Of a stretch of DNA of 64,000 bases, positions 8,519 through 17,294 are shown one piece after another. Source of the DNA: Halorussus pelagicus (lineage in GTDB: Archaea > Halobacteriota > Halobacteria > Halobacteriales > Haladaptataceae); NCBI RefSeq assembly GCF_004087835.1, contig NZ_CP035121.1:47879-111878 (forward strand), in the 5' to 3' direction. The first letter of the stretch is position 1; each line of letters starts with the position of its first letter. The notes below the pieces were generated by a model. That model did no database searches. It saw only the letters and a list, made by a program, of their open reading frames with translations, and was not told the origin of the DNA. Made by a program: the position numbers and the translations under genes.

Positions 8519-11500
8519 CTACTCAACCATAGAACGAAGCTCAGATTCGATCACAGAGTACTCACTTGCGTCCCATTCAAATCGCTCTTCAACGCCAGCA
8601 TCGGTGAATCGAAGTGACGCACGAATACTGCGATCAGGACTATGTTGCAGGAGAGCCAGCGCATACGCGAGCATCTGGGGACGATAGTGATCAGCTAGCT
8701 CAGCAGTCGAGGTCGACGAGAGGTCGTTTGTCTTGTAGTCAATGATGTGGTAAACGTCTGGAGTAACGAGCAGTCGGTCGATATCACCGACAATCTGCGA
8801 CTCACCAAGTCGGGCGACGACAGAGAACTCGTCGTAGGTCGCTTGGGGTTGGACATCCGCTTCAACCTGATCCACAAATTCGACTGCATCAGCGGCATGT
8901 TCCACGGCATCGCGGAGATCCCCCTCGGTTGGCTCCTCACCGGCCATCTGACTCAGACGACGAACGAGTGTTGGCCACTCGTCTCTCGGCGGCCGGAGTT
9001 CGTTGATTCGATGCACAACAGTCCCAAACATCGTCGGGCTTAGTCCGGATGACTCACCGCTTTGCGTGTAGCTGTGACCATCCTCAGAGGTGTCTGCAAC
9101 CTCATTCACGAGGGTCGTCGCAGCAACCCGTTTCGCCGGCGTCGGAGCTGGTGGTGTAGGAATCGATATTTCCGGTGTCGAATCCGCAGTATCGTCGTCG
9201 GTTTTCCAATCTACTGGACGCGGAGGCTTACGTACCGTGTAGCTGGCCGCCCCGATCTGTCCATGAGCCTGTCCCTCCCGAATCGCTCGGTCGACGAGGT
9301 TTCCATTAAGGAGGACCGGCTGAAGGTAATCTCGCCACCGATCTGCCTCATCGAAGGCTGCCGGCTCACCGAGTTCGATGGCTCCCGATTCGTCAACATC
9401 GATTTCGTGTGTTCCACAGAGAAGGAGGTGATCTCGCGTTCTTGTACACGCAACGTAGAGGAGCCGTTTCGATTCCGCTCGCTCTTGGGGGAGTGACTGT
9501 CGATCAGCGTATTCGTGAACAGCTGTCTTCTCGATCGAGAACGCATCATTCGGATTCGGACCACCAACGGCCGGAATCGGAGGTGCGTCATCAGTTCCCC
9601 CCACGAGACGGACGTACCCGTGGTCGTCGATGGACTGACCGAAGTTGAGACTACTCCCGATGTCGGGAACTGTGACGATCGGGAACTCCAAGCCCTTCGC
9701 AGAATGAATCGTCATGATTCGAACGCCCTCGGCGTCTCCGGGGATGTCGGCCTCCCCCTCACGGGGATCGATTTCGGCTTGTCGGTCGATACGGTGGAGT
9801 AACCCAGCAGCGGTGTGAACGCCGTTTTCGCTCCAAGTCCGCACCTGATCGCGGAACTTCTCGACGTTCGCGACGGCCTGACGACCACGTTCGTCAGCAC
9901 TCACGCTGGCCAGATATCCAGTGTCGTCAATCACCCGTGACAGCAACCGATTCCACGGAAGTACACCGTCCTCGGGCGGCGTCGCACAGCCGCTGAGCGT
10001 CCGCCACGTCGACAAGAGGTCGAACGCATCCGCCAGCTGTAGATCGTCCGTCTCAGCGAGTGCCTCCCAGACCGAGTCGGCGTCCGCAACTACCGGTGCG
10101 AGGCGATCATCAGTGAACCCAAACAACGGCGACCGGAGGACGCCGTAGAGAGAGACATCGTCCCGTGGATCTCCGAGAACTCGAAGCAGGTTCGTAAGTG
10201 CCTGCACCTCCGGCGTATCGTAGAACCCGACCCCGCCGACGACGGTATAGGGGATGTCGTACTCCTCAAGGGCCCGTTGATACCGGTCGAGGTGGGTTCG
10301 TCGGCGGAGGAGTATCGCCACGTCGTCGGGCGTGGCTTCGCGATGGGCTCCCGTGTCTGGATCCTGTATCATCGGCGGATTGTCGAACAGCTGCGTTAAC
10401 CGAGCGGCAAGACCTTGTGCTTCAGCCTCGATGGTGTGGTCGAGTGCCCCCGCTACAACGGGATGGTCCGCACCGAGCAACGCTTCAGCGGTCTCTGCAT
10501 CGTCCGGCACGGCGAGATACTCGACATTCCCTGTCAGGCCCTCGATTTCCTCCACGCGAGCACGCTCCGTGGTGAGTTCCTGTGGAGATGCCTCGAAGGG
10601 GGCGTGATCATCGCCCTCCGGCCGGAACAGGTGTCCGAAGAGTTCGTTGAGGAACGAGAGTGGGGTATCCAACGTTCGGAAGTTCCCCGAGAGTTCGAGC
10701 TCAGTCGGGCTTTCAGCCTCGCTATCGAGAACAATATCAACACCTTGGGCCGCATTGACCGCCTGGAGTTCGTCACGGGCCGCACCAAACGTCGTCACAT
10801 CTGCTCCCCGGAATCCGTAGATGCTCTGTTTCTCGTCACCGACGAGGAAGACATTCGACGAAGTCTCCTGGTCGACGCCGGTGAGGAGTTTCACGAGTTC
10901 CCACTGGCGGGGATCCGTGTCCTGGAACTCGTCGACCATCACAGCTGCGAACTGGTCTCGAAGCCGCTCGGTCACGACCTCGTTGGTCCGAAGGAACTGC
11001 AGTGTAGTCTCAATCACGTCGGGGAAATCCAACGTATCTCGACGCTCTTTCTCGGCATCGTATGCTGCCAACACATCGTCAAACACGCGAAGCAGGGCGA
11101 GCGCATAGTGGGCACTATTCGCTTCGAGTTCACCGGGCGTGGTCGCGAGCGCCTCCTCGTGGGGTTCGACCGCAGCGATAACCGTATTGATCACGTCCTT
11201 CAGGTCGTCATAGACGTCGCCGTACTCATTCCACTCGTCTCTGTCGCCGACGACGTAACCGGAACTACTGTACAGACCGCCGTTTTTCTTCTCACACGCT
11301 TCATAGAGGGCGAGAATTGCCTGCTGACAGGTACGGGAGTCACTCTCGGCAGGATCATCGGGGAGTTGCTCGACGACATCCTCAAGTGTTCGGTAGGCTC
11401 GAAGGCCGTCGTCGTCGGAGATCGTCGCCTTGCGGTCTACGCGCCCGGTTATCGTTCGCAACTGATTCAGAAGTCCGTCCTCATACAGGGTCTCGCGAGC

Positions 11501-12145
11501 GTCAGCAGCGTCCAACTCACAGATAACCTCCCATAGCACGTCGACGTACCTCTCGGCGTCAGCGTCCTCCCACGCGTCCAATACGGCCTCGCTCTGTGGC
11601 CGTTCGTCGAGCAACCCTCCGAGAATGTCGACTAGTTCATCACGTCCCCAGAGCTGAGCGAGGAGGGCGACATCTTCCTCGTCCTGGTGTCGTTCGAGGA
11701 ATTCAGTAACAACTTCGCGCTGGAGTGTCGCGGCGCCGTCCTCATCGAGCACGTCGAACCCAATCGGGACCGGGGCTTCGACGGCCCGCTCTCGGAGGAG
11801 GCGGGTACAAAACGCGTGTATCGTGTGGACATAGCCGTCCTCAAGGTCGTCTAGTACGTCTCGCCAGCGGTGATACGCTGTCGGCGAGTCGACGGCTTCG
11901 AGTCGGTCGTATACTTCCTCCCGAACGCGTTCAGTCAGTTCCGCAGCTGCTTTGCGGGTGAAGGTAATCGTGGCGATATTCTCGGGAGTAAGGTCTGGAT
12001 TCTCGGCCAATATCGTGACGTACCGCTCGGTCAGTGTCGTCGTTTTGCCGGTGCCAGCACCGGCTGTGATTGCGACGTTCCGGTCCTGAACGAGTGCGTC
12101 TTCCTGCTCGCCCGTCAGCTGAATGTCGTCGGCTTCCTCAGTCAT
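8519..12145 (-). CDS. AddA-like UvrD/Rep helicase with C-terminal RecB-type nuclease
   Basis: A 1208-residue SF1A helicase. The Walker A GAGTGKTT is at 29-36, the Walker B as VDEFQDTDP, motif III/IV as GDEKQSIYGFRGAD, motif V as IMTIHSAKGLEFP and motif VI as LLYVACTRTRDHL. The last ~100 residues hold a PD-(D/E)XK nuclease site, GDIDRL ... IIDYKTN, then a QMLAYAL helix, as in AddA and RecB. The length matches bacterial AddA (about 1200). The start ATG overlaps the stop of the AddB-like gene by 8 nt, so the two form a coupled operon. Known AddAB resects double-strand ends and degrades invading DNA. In Archaea, resection is normally Mre11-Rad50/HerA-NurA, so an AddAB-like pair beside a giant ATPase suggests an acquired defence nuclease. 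Confidence 0.9.
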   Translation of the reverse strand: MTEEADDIQLTGEQEDALVQDRNVAITAGAGTGKTTTLTERYVTILAENPDLTPENIATITFTRKAAAELTERVREEVYDRLEAVDSPTAYHRWRDVLDDLEDGYVHTIHAFCTRLLRERAVEAPVPIGFDVLDEDGAATLQREVVTEFLERHQDEEDVALLAQLWGRDELVDILGGLLDERPQSEAVLDAWEDADAERYVDVLWEVICELDAADARETLYEDGLLNQLRTITGRVDRKATISDDDGLRAYRTLEDVVEQLPDDPAESDSRTCQQAILALYEACEKKNGGLYSSSGYVVGDRDEWNEYGDVYDDLKDVINTVIAAVEPHEEALATTPGELEANSAHYALALLRVFDDVLAAYDAEKERRDTLDFPDVIETTLQFLRTNEVVTERLRDQFAAVMVDEFQDTDPRQWELVKLLTGVDQETSSNVFLVGDEKQSIYGFRGADVTTFGAARDELQAVNAAQGVDIVLDSEAESPTELELSGNFRTLDTPLSFLNELFGHLFRPEGDDHAPFEASPQELTTERARVEEIEGLTGNVEYLAVPDDAETAEALLGADHPVVAGALDHTIEAEAQGLAARLTQLFDNPPMIQDPDTGAHREATPDDVAILLRRRTHLDRYQRALEEYDIPYTVVGGVGFYDTPEVQALTNLLRVLGDPRDDVSLYGVLRSPLFGFTDDRLAPVVADADSVWEALAETDDLQLADAFDLLSTWRTLSGCATPPEDGVLPWNRLLSRVIDDTGYLASVSADERGRQAVANVEKFRDQVRTWSENGVHTAAGLLHRIDRQAEIDPREGEADIPGDAEGVRIMTIHSAKGLEFPIVTVPDIGSSLNFGQSIDDHGYVRLVGGTDDAPPIPAVGGPNPNDAFSIEKTAVHEYADRQSLPQERAESKRLLYVACTRTRDHLLLCGTHEIDVDESGAIELGEPAAFDEADRWRDYLQPVLLNGNLVDRAIREGQAHGQIGAASYTVRKPPRPVDWKTDDDTADSTPEISIPTPPAPTPAKRVAATTLVNEVADTSEDGHSYTQSGESSGLSPTMFGTVVHRINELRPPRDEWPTLVRRLSQMAGEEPTEGDLRDAVEHAADAVEFVDQVEADVQPQATYDEFSVVARLGESQIVGDIDRLLVTPDVYHIIDYKTNDLSSTSTAELADHYRPQMLAYALALLQHSPDRSIRASLRFTDAGVEERFEWDASEYSVIESELRSMVE

Positions 12146-15100
12146 CGCTCATCACCGCCTCGAGATCTGCGTCGTCCTGCACACGGAATGGTACGTAGGT
12201 AGTGCCGTCGTCTCGAACCTCGTCGACGAACTCCCGCTTGCGATGGTGCCGGACGTCACAGGCGCGACGGTAGTCACAGTAGCGGCAGTTCGCCTCTCGT
12301 TCGGACAACAACGTCGTGTGGAACTGCCCGTTGGCAATCGCTTCGTCGATCTGTCCGAGCCAATCGGGGACGACATCGTTCAGGAACTGGCGGAGTTCCG
12401 CCTGTGAGTCGAATTTCGATTCGACACCACCGGGAATCTTGAGGTCGTTCGGCGGTCGGACCTGATAGTACGTCGCGGATAGCTCACCCTGCTCAAACAG
12501 GTCACCGTCCACGACCTCGTTCGCGGCGAGGAGATAGATGGGGAGCTGGAACTTCGTTCCGCCAGTCGTCTTCGTCATGTAGGGGGCACGGCCGGTCTTG
12601 TAGTCGTAGAGTGTGAGCGCCGGTTGCTCCCCGTCATGGATGTCAACGCGGTCGATGTAGCCACGGATGGAAACTGTCGATCCATCCGGTCGTTCGACTT
12701 CGAACGGCCCAGCATCCGAATCGGGAAGATCCTCGCCAAATGGAGCCTCGAACAGGTGAGGCTTGTCGGAATTCTCTCGCGACAGTTCGTTCTTGAGGAA
12801 TGTTGCGAACAGTCCCTGTTCCGGAGCGTCGTGAGGGGGTGCCCCAGACAGGTAGGGAACAGCTTCATGGTCGCCTAGTCCTGCAAAGAGCTCCGCCTTC
12901 CACCGTTCGTAGAATAGGCCGTCGTATTCGAAGTCAGCGCCCCGAAGTTCCTCGTCGGCGATCTCATGGAGATGAGCCGCCAGTACGTCTTGGTCGTACT
13001 CGGTGAGGTCAACACTCCCCGCAGTCTCGTCCTGAAGATCGGCGTAGAAGCGTTCGAGGACGTCGTGGACATACGATCCAGTTTCGAGGGGTGTCGGAAC
13101 GACCTCAACATCGTCGGGATCCTCGATCTCGAGTACGTTGTCAGCGTAGAACTTGAAGCCACACTCGGCATATCGCTCAATTCGGCTTGCGCTGTAGGGT
13201 TCACGCTCTGACGGCGGATAGACCTCTGCAACAGTCTCCGGATTGAGTGCACCGTCGTGCTCGGAGATGTCGGCCGTGCCCCTGTTAGTCGCACAGCTGA
13301 GTCCACGGTCGACTCGCTTCGTTTGCTCGGGGGAGAGGTCACCGCGGTCGCCGGCGTAGCTTACTGCGGCACGCCGGTCATCTGCCACGGCGACATGGCG
13401 TTGGAGGTCTTCACGAGAGCCGACACGATTATCAACGCCATTTTCAGGTTCGATCCCTGTAACGCGCTGTAGTTCATCGAGCACCGGTGACCGGACGACG
13501 GCGGATTCATCGTCGCCCGTCTCCGGTGTGGTAATTGTGAGCTCGTCGACGTTCGCGAGCAGCGTCGCGAAAAGATAACGGCCTCGGAGCCGCTCATCGC
13601 CGGTGTCAAACCGTGGATGTGCATCCGTCATTTCCTCGAAGAAAGCAGGCCGTTCCGGTGTCATCGGGAAGTGCTCGCTCGTCATCCCCACGAGATAGAC
13701 TTTCTCGAACGAACGCATCCGAGCGTCAAGCAACCCCATCACTTCGACGTGACCGCCAGCAGCGCTCTGCGGGACCCGAATCGGCACGCCATCGAAGGCT
13801 CGAGTGAACAGTGACAACGGGGGGAGGTCGCTATTGACGGCTTCCAGCGACTCGAACGAGGAAAGGACCTCATCCACGAGATCGTAAGCCCGTTGTTCGA
13901 TAGCTTTCTCAGCGCCGCTGGCATAGTCCTCTGACGCTGTCTCCATGTCAAATTGGTTGTCCAACAGCCAGCGTAGCGTCTCGGTCGCGTCTCCGATGTC
14001 TTCTGCCCGGAGTACCTCCAGTGTGGCCAGCAGTTCCTCAACTAGTGCCTCCGCCTCGTCGTCGATATCATCTAGCAAGGGCGAAATCGAAACCGTATCC
14101 CGCTGGCGGGCGGCAGCCGTGATGGCGTTGACCTGGTCGGCATCGACGACGTTGACCAGCGGATTTGCAAGCAACGACGTGAGGTCCTCGGCACGCGGGT
14201 CTGGTTCGGCGAGATTCAGTAGATCGTGAACGACACTCCCGGTGAAGGTTCGATTCAGCTGTGAGGCGGCAGTTGTAACGTGCGGGATATTGAACGTATC
14301 GAACGTGTCCTCGACATAGCCTGAATACGCCTCGGTACCTGGGATGACGACGGCAAGATTGTCAGGATCACGCCCGTTGGCTAACTCGGTTCGGAGTTGG
14401 CGGGCCACGAAGCGAATCTCACGCTCCGGTGTGGGAAGTTCCCGCCATCGGAGGGTGTCAGGGACTGGGATGGCGTCGGGGTTCGGTCGATAAAGAGCAT
14501 CGGTGATTATTCCGAAGGCTCTCCCAGCATCATCGACCGGGTCCAGTTCTACTGTCTCGAAGTCCAGCGATTCATAGACATCCAGGGCGTCGGTTGCGAC
14601 GGCATCGACCCCGCTCCGGCCACCCTGATGGAGCGGAAGTAGTGCGACCATCGGGAATTCGTTGACGAAGCGTTCGATGAGGCGGCGTTCAGCGGAGCGG
14701 AACTCGTGATATCCTGAGAGAATGACGACATCCAGTTCTGGAAAGACTGCTGATAACGACTGGTCTGCCGTCGCGACGGCTTGAAACATTTCTCCTCGGC
14801 TACAGACCCACCCGTCGACGTAGTCGGTGTGGAGATCCCGGTAATGGCGGTAGGCGTCAACAGTGGCTGTCGCAATACGGTCATCAAGAGCTGAACCCTC
14901 AAACTCTGCCGCCAGCGCGTCGGCAGTCCCGACGCCAGCGTCATCGAAGAGTGAAAACCGGCTACTGAACGAGTCTGCGAGAGCAGAGGATGCGGGTTCG
15001 CCAGCGAGAGCACCCTCTGTCTCGGCTGTGGTTCTGTCGAGCGCGTACTCCGTGAGCCGGCGGTTCAGCTGCCCGGAAAGTTGTTGGACCGGACCTTGAA

Positions 15101-15323
15101 GATTCTCGTAACACTCTCGAACGACCGTATCAAGCGTCTCGGCACGAAGTCGGAGTGGTTCGTGCGACGCCGCCCAGCTATCCTCGACCGAACTTCGACG
15201 AGCGTCATTCCGAGTTATGTAGAGAATACTCCCCAGCGAATCAGTTGCGATGTCATCAGCCCGCTGAAATGCTCGCTGTTCCAGTCGGGCATGCGTCGGA
15301 CCAGTAAGAAGCGTTGAATCCAT
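12138..15323 (-). CDS. AddB-like nuclease with iron-sulfur cysteines
   Basis: A 1061-residue partner of the AddA-like protein. The C-terminal nuclease reads GYIDRVD ... LYDYKTG. The four-cysteine pattern of AddB-type iron-sulfur nucleases is present: C721 in YAECGFKFY, then C1013, C1016 and C1022 in CRYCDYRRAC. The N-terminus begins LLTGPTHARLEQ where a Walker A loop might be expected; the GKT is absent, so this subunit probably does not hydrolyse ATP there and acts structurally or as a scanning subunit. A degenerate TATA-like AT run lies about 30-40 nt upstream. Transcription would continue into the AddA-like gene (8-nt overlap). Confidence 0.85.
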   Translation of the reverse strand: MDSTLLTGPTHARLEQRAFQRADDIATDSLGSILYITRNDARRSSVEDSWAASHEPLRLRAETLDTVVRECYENLQGPVQQLSGQLNRRLTEYALDRTTAETEGALAGEPASSALADSFSSRFSLFDDAGVGTADALAAEFEGSALDDRIATATVDAYRHYRDLHTDYVDGWVCSRGEMFQAVATADQSLSAVFPELDVVILSGYHEFRSAERRLIERFVNEFPMVALLPLHQGGRSGVDAVATDALDVYESLDFETVELDPVDDAGRAFGIITDALYRPNPDAIPVPDTLRWRELPTPEREIRFVARQLRTELANGRDPDNLAVVIPGTEAYSGYVEDTFDTFNIPHVTTAASQLNRTFTGSVVHDLLNLAEPDPRAEDLTSLLANPLVNVVDADQVNAITAAARQRDTVSISPLLDDIDDEAEALVEELLATLEVLRAEDIGDATETLRWLLDNQFDMETASEDYASGAEKAIEQRAYDLVDEVLSSFESLEAVNSDLPPLSLFTRAFDGVPIRVPQSAAGGHVEVMGLLDARMRSFEKVYLVGMTSEHFPMTPERPAFFEEMTDAHPRFDTGDERLRGRYLFATLLANVDELTITTPETGDDESAVVRSPVLDELQRVTGIEPENGVDNRVGSREDLQRHVAVADDRRAAVSYAGDRGDLSPEQTKRVDRGLSCATNRGTADISEHDGALNPETVAEVYPPSEREPYSASRIERYAECGFKFYADNVLEIEDPDDVEVVPTPLETGSYVHDVLERFYADLQDETAGSVDLTEYDQDVLAAHLHEIADEELRGADFEYDGLFYERWKAELFAGLGDHEAVPYLSGAPPHDAPEQGLFATFLKNELSRENSDKPHLFEAPFGEDLPDSDAGPFEVERPDGSTVSIRGYIDRVDIHDGEQPALTLYDYKTGRAPYMTKTTGGTKFQLPIYLLAANEVVDGDLFEQGELSATYYQVRPPNDLKIPGGVESKFDSQAELRQFLNDVVPDWLGQIDEAIANGQFHTTLLSEREANCRYCDYRRACDVRHHRKREFVDEVRDDGTTYVPFRVQDDADLEAVMSDD

Positions 15324-15486
15324 CGAATACTTCTGACCAAGATATCGCCCTTACTTTATTCTTACCGACATCGACATCTTAGTATACACCCCCTCTGAGA
15401 GCGAGTACAAAAGGAGAAGACGGGTCAGGCGATAGCCGCTAACACGCGGACAAATATATAGCGAACCAAACCTAGCTCAAAGGGAT

Positions 15487-17025
15487 TTAGAACAACTGTT
15501 CGCGTATTTTCGTGCCTTGTTCGAGTGTAGCAGCATCTATACGTTTATTAATATCCTGAATGGACTCGTCCTTCAACTCTACAAGATCGAGATACTCTCG
15601 AATGATATCGGCATAGAGCTCACGGGCGTGTTCGAGGAATCTACTGGCTAGAAATTCCGTATCTCCGATTACAATCCGGTCGTCGTCGCTTGGCGCATCC
15701 GGGAGTGATCTATCATCATGAACAACATCATTTCGATGTTCGTACAGCGTTTTGAAGAACGCTCCAATCCGTTCTGGCGACCAATCGGGTGAATTGTGGT
15801 CTGCAAGGAGAACCGCCGTCCGAACACCAAGCCGGTACCTGTTACCTCCAGGAGAACCGCCTTTCAACACGGTCGTCTCACAGCCGACGACACAGTCGAC
15901 TAATTGGTCCTCAAGCGACTCCCGGCTGAACATTCGCTCGAACCGGGCTAGCGGGTTCTGAAACTTAGTATGATCGGGTGCTATGCGGCGTCGGTGAGTA
16001 CTCCACAACCGGGGAATCTCTAAGGCTCGATCTTCAGCAAGATGTGTCCCAGTCGGTTCATTTGGACACTCAAATTCAAGTTCGAAGGTAACCGGTGTCG
16101 CGATACCACGATACGATTCCCAGCCCGGAACCACATGATAACCTTTCTCGAATCCGACAGTTCTCAGCGGGCACAGGAGCCGGAGACACCGACGAACGCT
16201 CGTCGCGATATACTCTATCACGTCGGTCAGCTGCTGCCAGGGATAGACATCGGTCGGCGTGACATCGAAGTCCGGCCCTACCCATGGAGTGATCTCAGTG
16301 TCATCGATCTCCCGAGCGATTTCCTGGTAGGGTCGCCGGCGATGGAGGACGATTTCTAACGCTGCGTTTGGACTTCCTGCATCGAGTGTCTCGATCGGCT
16401 CAAGGACCCCAGTCCCCGGTGCTTCGTGAGTCGCGATTCCGACTTCTTCTAAGCGATCTAAGGGACGAATGCGGAGTGTGTCAACCCCGTATGGCCCCAG
16501 ATAATCTGGACTACCCTGGATATCTGTTTCAAGGTTGATCGTGATGTCTGACTCAATGGTGGTGTTCTTCAAACAGAGTAGGAATCGGGAATACTCTCGA
16601 TCGGTGAAGCGAGGTTCGAACTGTTCGTCGAAGGCGGCAGCAAAGGCATCTTCGTCGAACTGAAACTTGCCAGCGTAATTCAACACAATGCCGACGAACT
16701 CGAATAACCCACGCTCGATAGATTCGATACGTTTCGATTCAGAGTAGCCATCGTCCTCGGGCGGATCCGGAAGTTCCTCGTAGATACGGGAGGCCACCTC
16801 TCCGAACTCGCCATTATACAGGTTATCGAAGACATCCGTATCTTCGAAGACATCACCAGGGACGGGAACGGAGAACTCTTCGGTGTTATCAATGAATCCT
16901 CCAGAGTTCAACCGATGAAACGTCTGCGTCGGCAGATCGACATCAACATCGCTGTACCGTTCAATGATGGCTTGGACTCTGTCCTTGATTAACAGGCGTA
17001 CATCACTATCCCAATCCGGTGGCAT
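15487..17025 (-). CDS. ApeA-like HEPN-domain protein 1
   Basis: About 512 residues from the ATG at 17025; an upstream in-frame GTG at 17040 is possible. A TATA-like TTAAATA at about 17052-17058 would place transcription start near 17029 and so favours the ATG. The last third carries an alpha-helical HEPN-like segment with the RNase signature RNDVVH (R-x4-H), preceded by a helix with E-rich CETTVLKGG and a RLGVRTAVLLA helix, as in Apea_like_HEPN proteins that act as RNases in abortive defence. The N-terminal ~330 residues (mixed strand pattern) would be the sensor and are unrecognised. It lies 163 bp beyond the AddB-like start on the same strand and may be independent. Confidence 0.75.
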   Translation of the reverse strand: MPPDWDSDVRLLIKDRVQAIIERYSDVDVDLPTQTFHRLNSGGFIDNTEEFSVPVPGDVFEDTDVFDNLYNGEFGEVASRIYEELPDPPEDDGYSESKRIESIERGLFEFVGIVLNYAGKFQFDEDAFAAAFDEQFEPRFTDREYSRFLLCLKNTTIESDITINLETDIQGSPDYLGPYGVDTLRIRPLDRLEEVGIATHEAPGTGVLEPIETLDAGSPNAALEIVLHRRRPYQEIAREIDDTEITPWVGPDFDVTPTDVYPWQQLTDVIEYIATSVRRCLRLLCPLRTVGFEKGYHVVPGWESYRGIATPVTFELEFECPNEPTGTHLAEDRALEIPRLWSTHRRRIAPDHTKFQNPLARFERMFSRESLEDQLVDCVVGCETTVLKGGSPGGNRYRLGVRTAVLLADHNSPDWSPERIGAFFKTLYEHRNDVVHDDRSLPDAPSDDDRIVIGDTEFLASRFLEHARELYADIIREYLDLVELKDESIQDINKRIDAATLEQGTKIREQLF

Positions 17026-17294
17026 TCTATCAGATACCACTTCAGCATCCTATTTAATTCACCAGAAATACAACTTTAGTCAGTATACGGCGGTGGACGG
17101 ATTGAGCGGATTATAAATGGCCCAGTCAGAGCTACTTCCGATGGAAAACCTTGTGTTTACTAGATAATGATTCGGCGAGTCAATTACTAGACAACAAGCC
17201 AACTCACTAAACTTTCCTATGTGCCAAGTGGAGTAGCTCTTAGAGGGGCGCAGATAGATGACTTACTGTCGCGAAGTGTGGGAATGTGCATTAG

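Noticed and set aside
10415..11536. Long plus-strand open frame (373 codons) inside the AddA-like gene
   Set aside because: It is antisense to an unmistakable helicase with all SF1 motifs; GC-rich haloarchaeal genes routinely leave long antisense frames.
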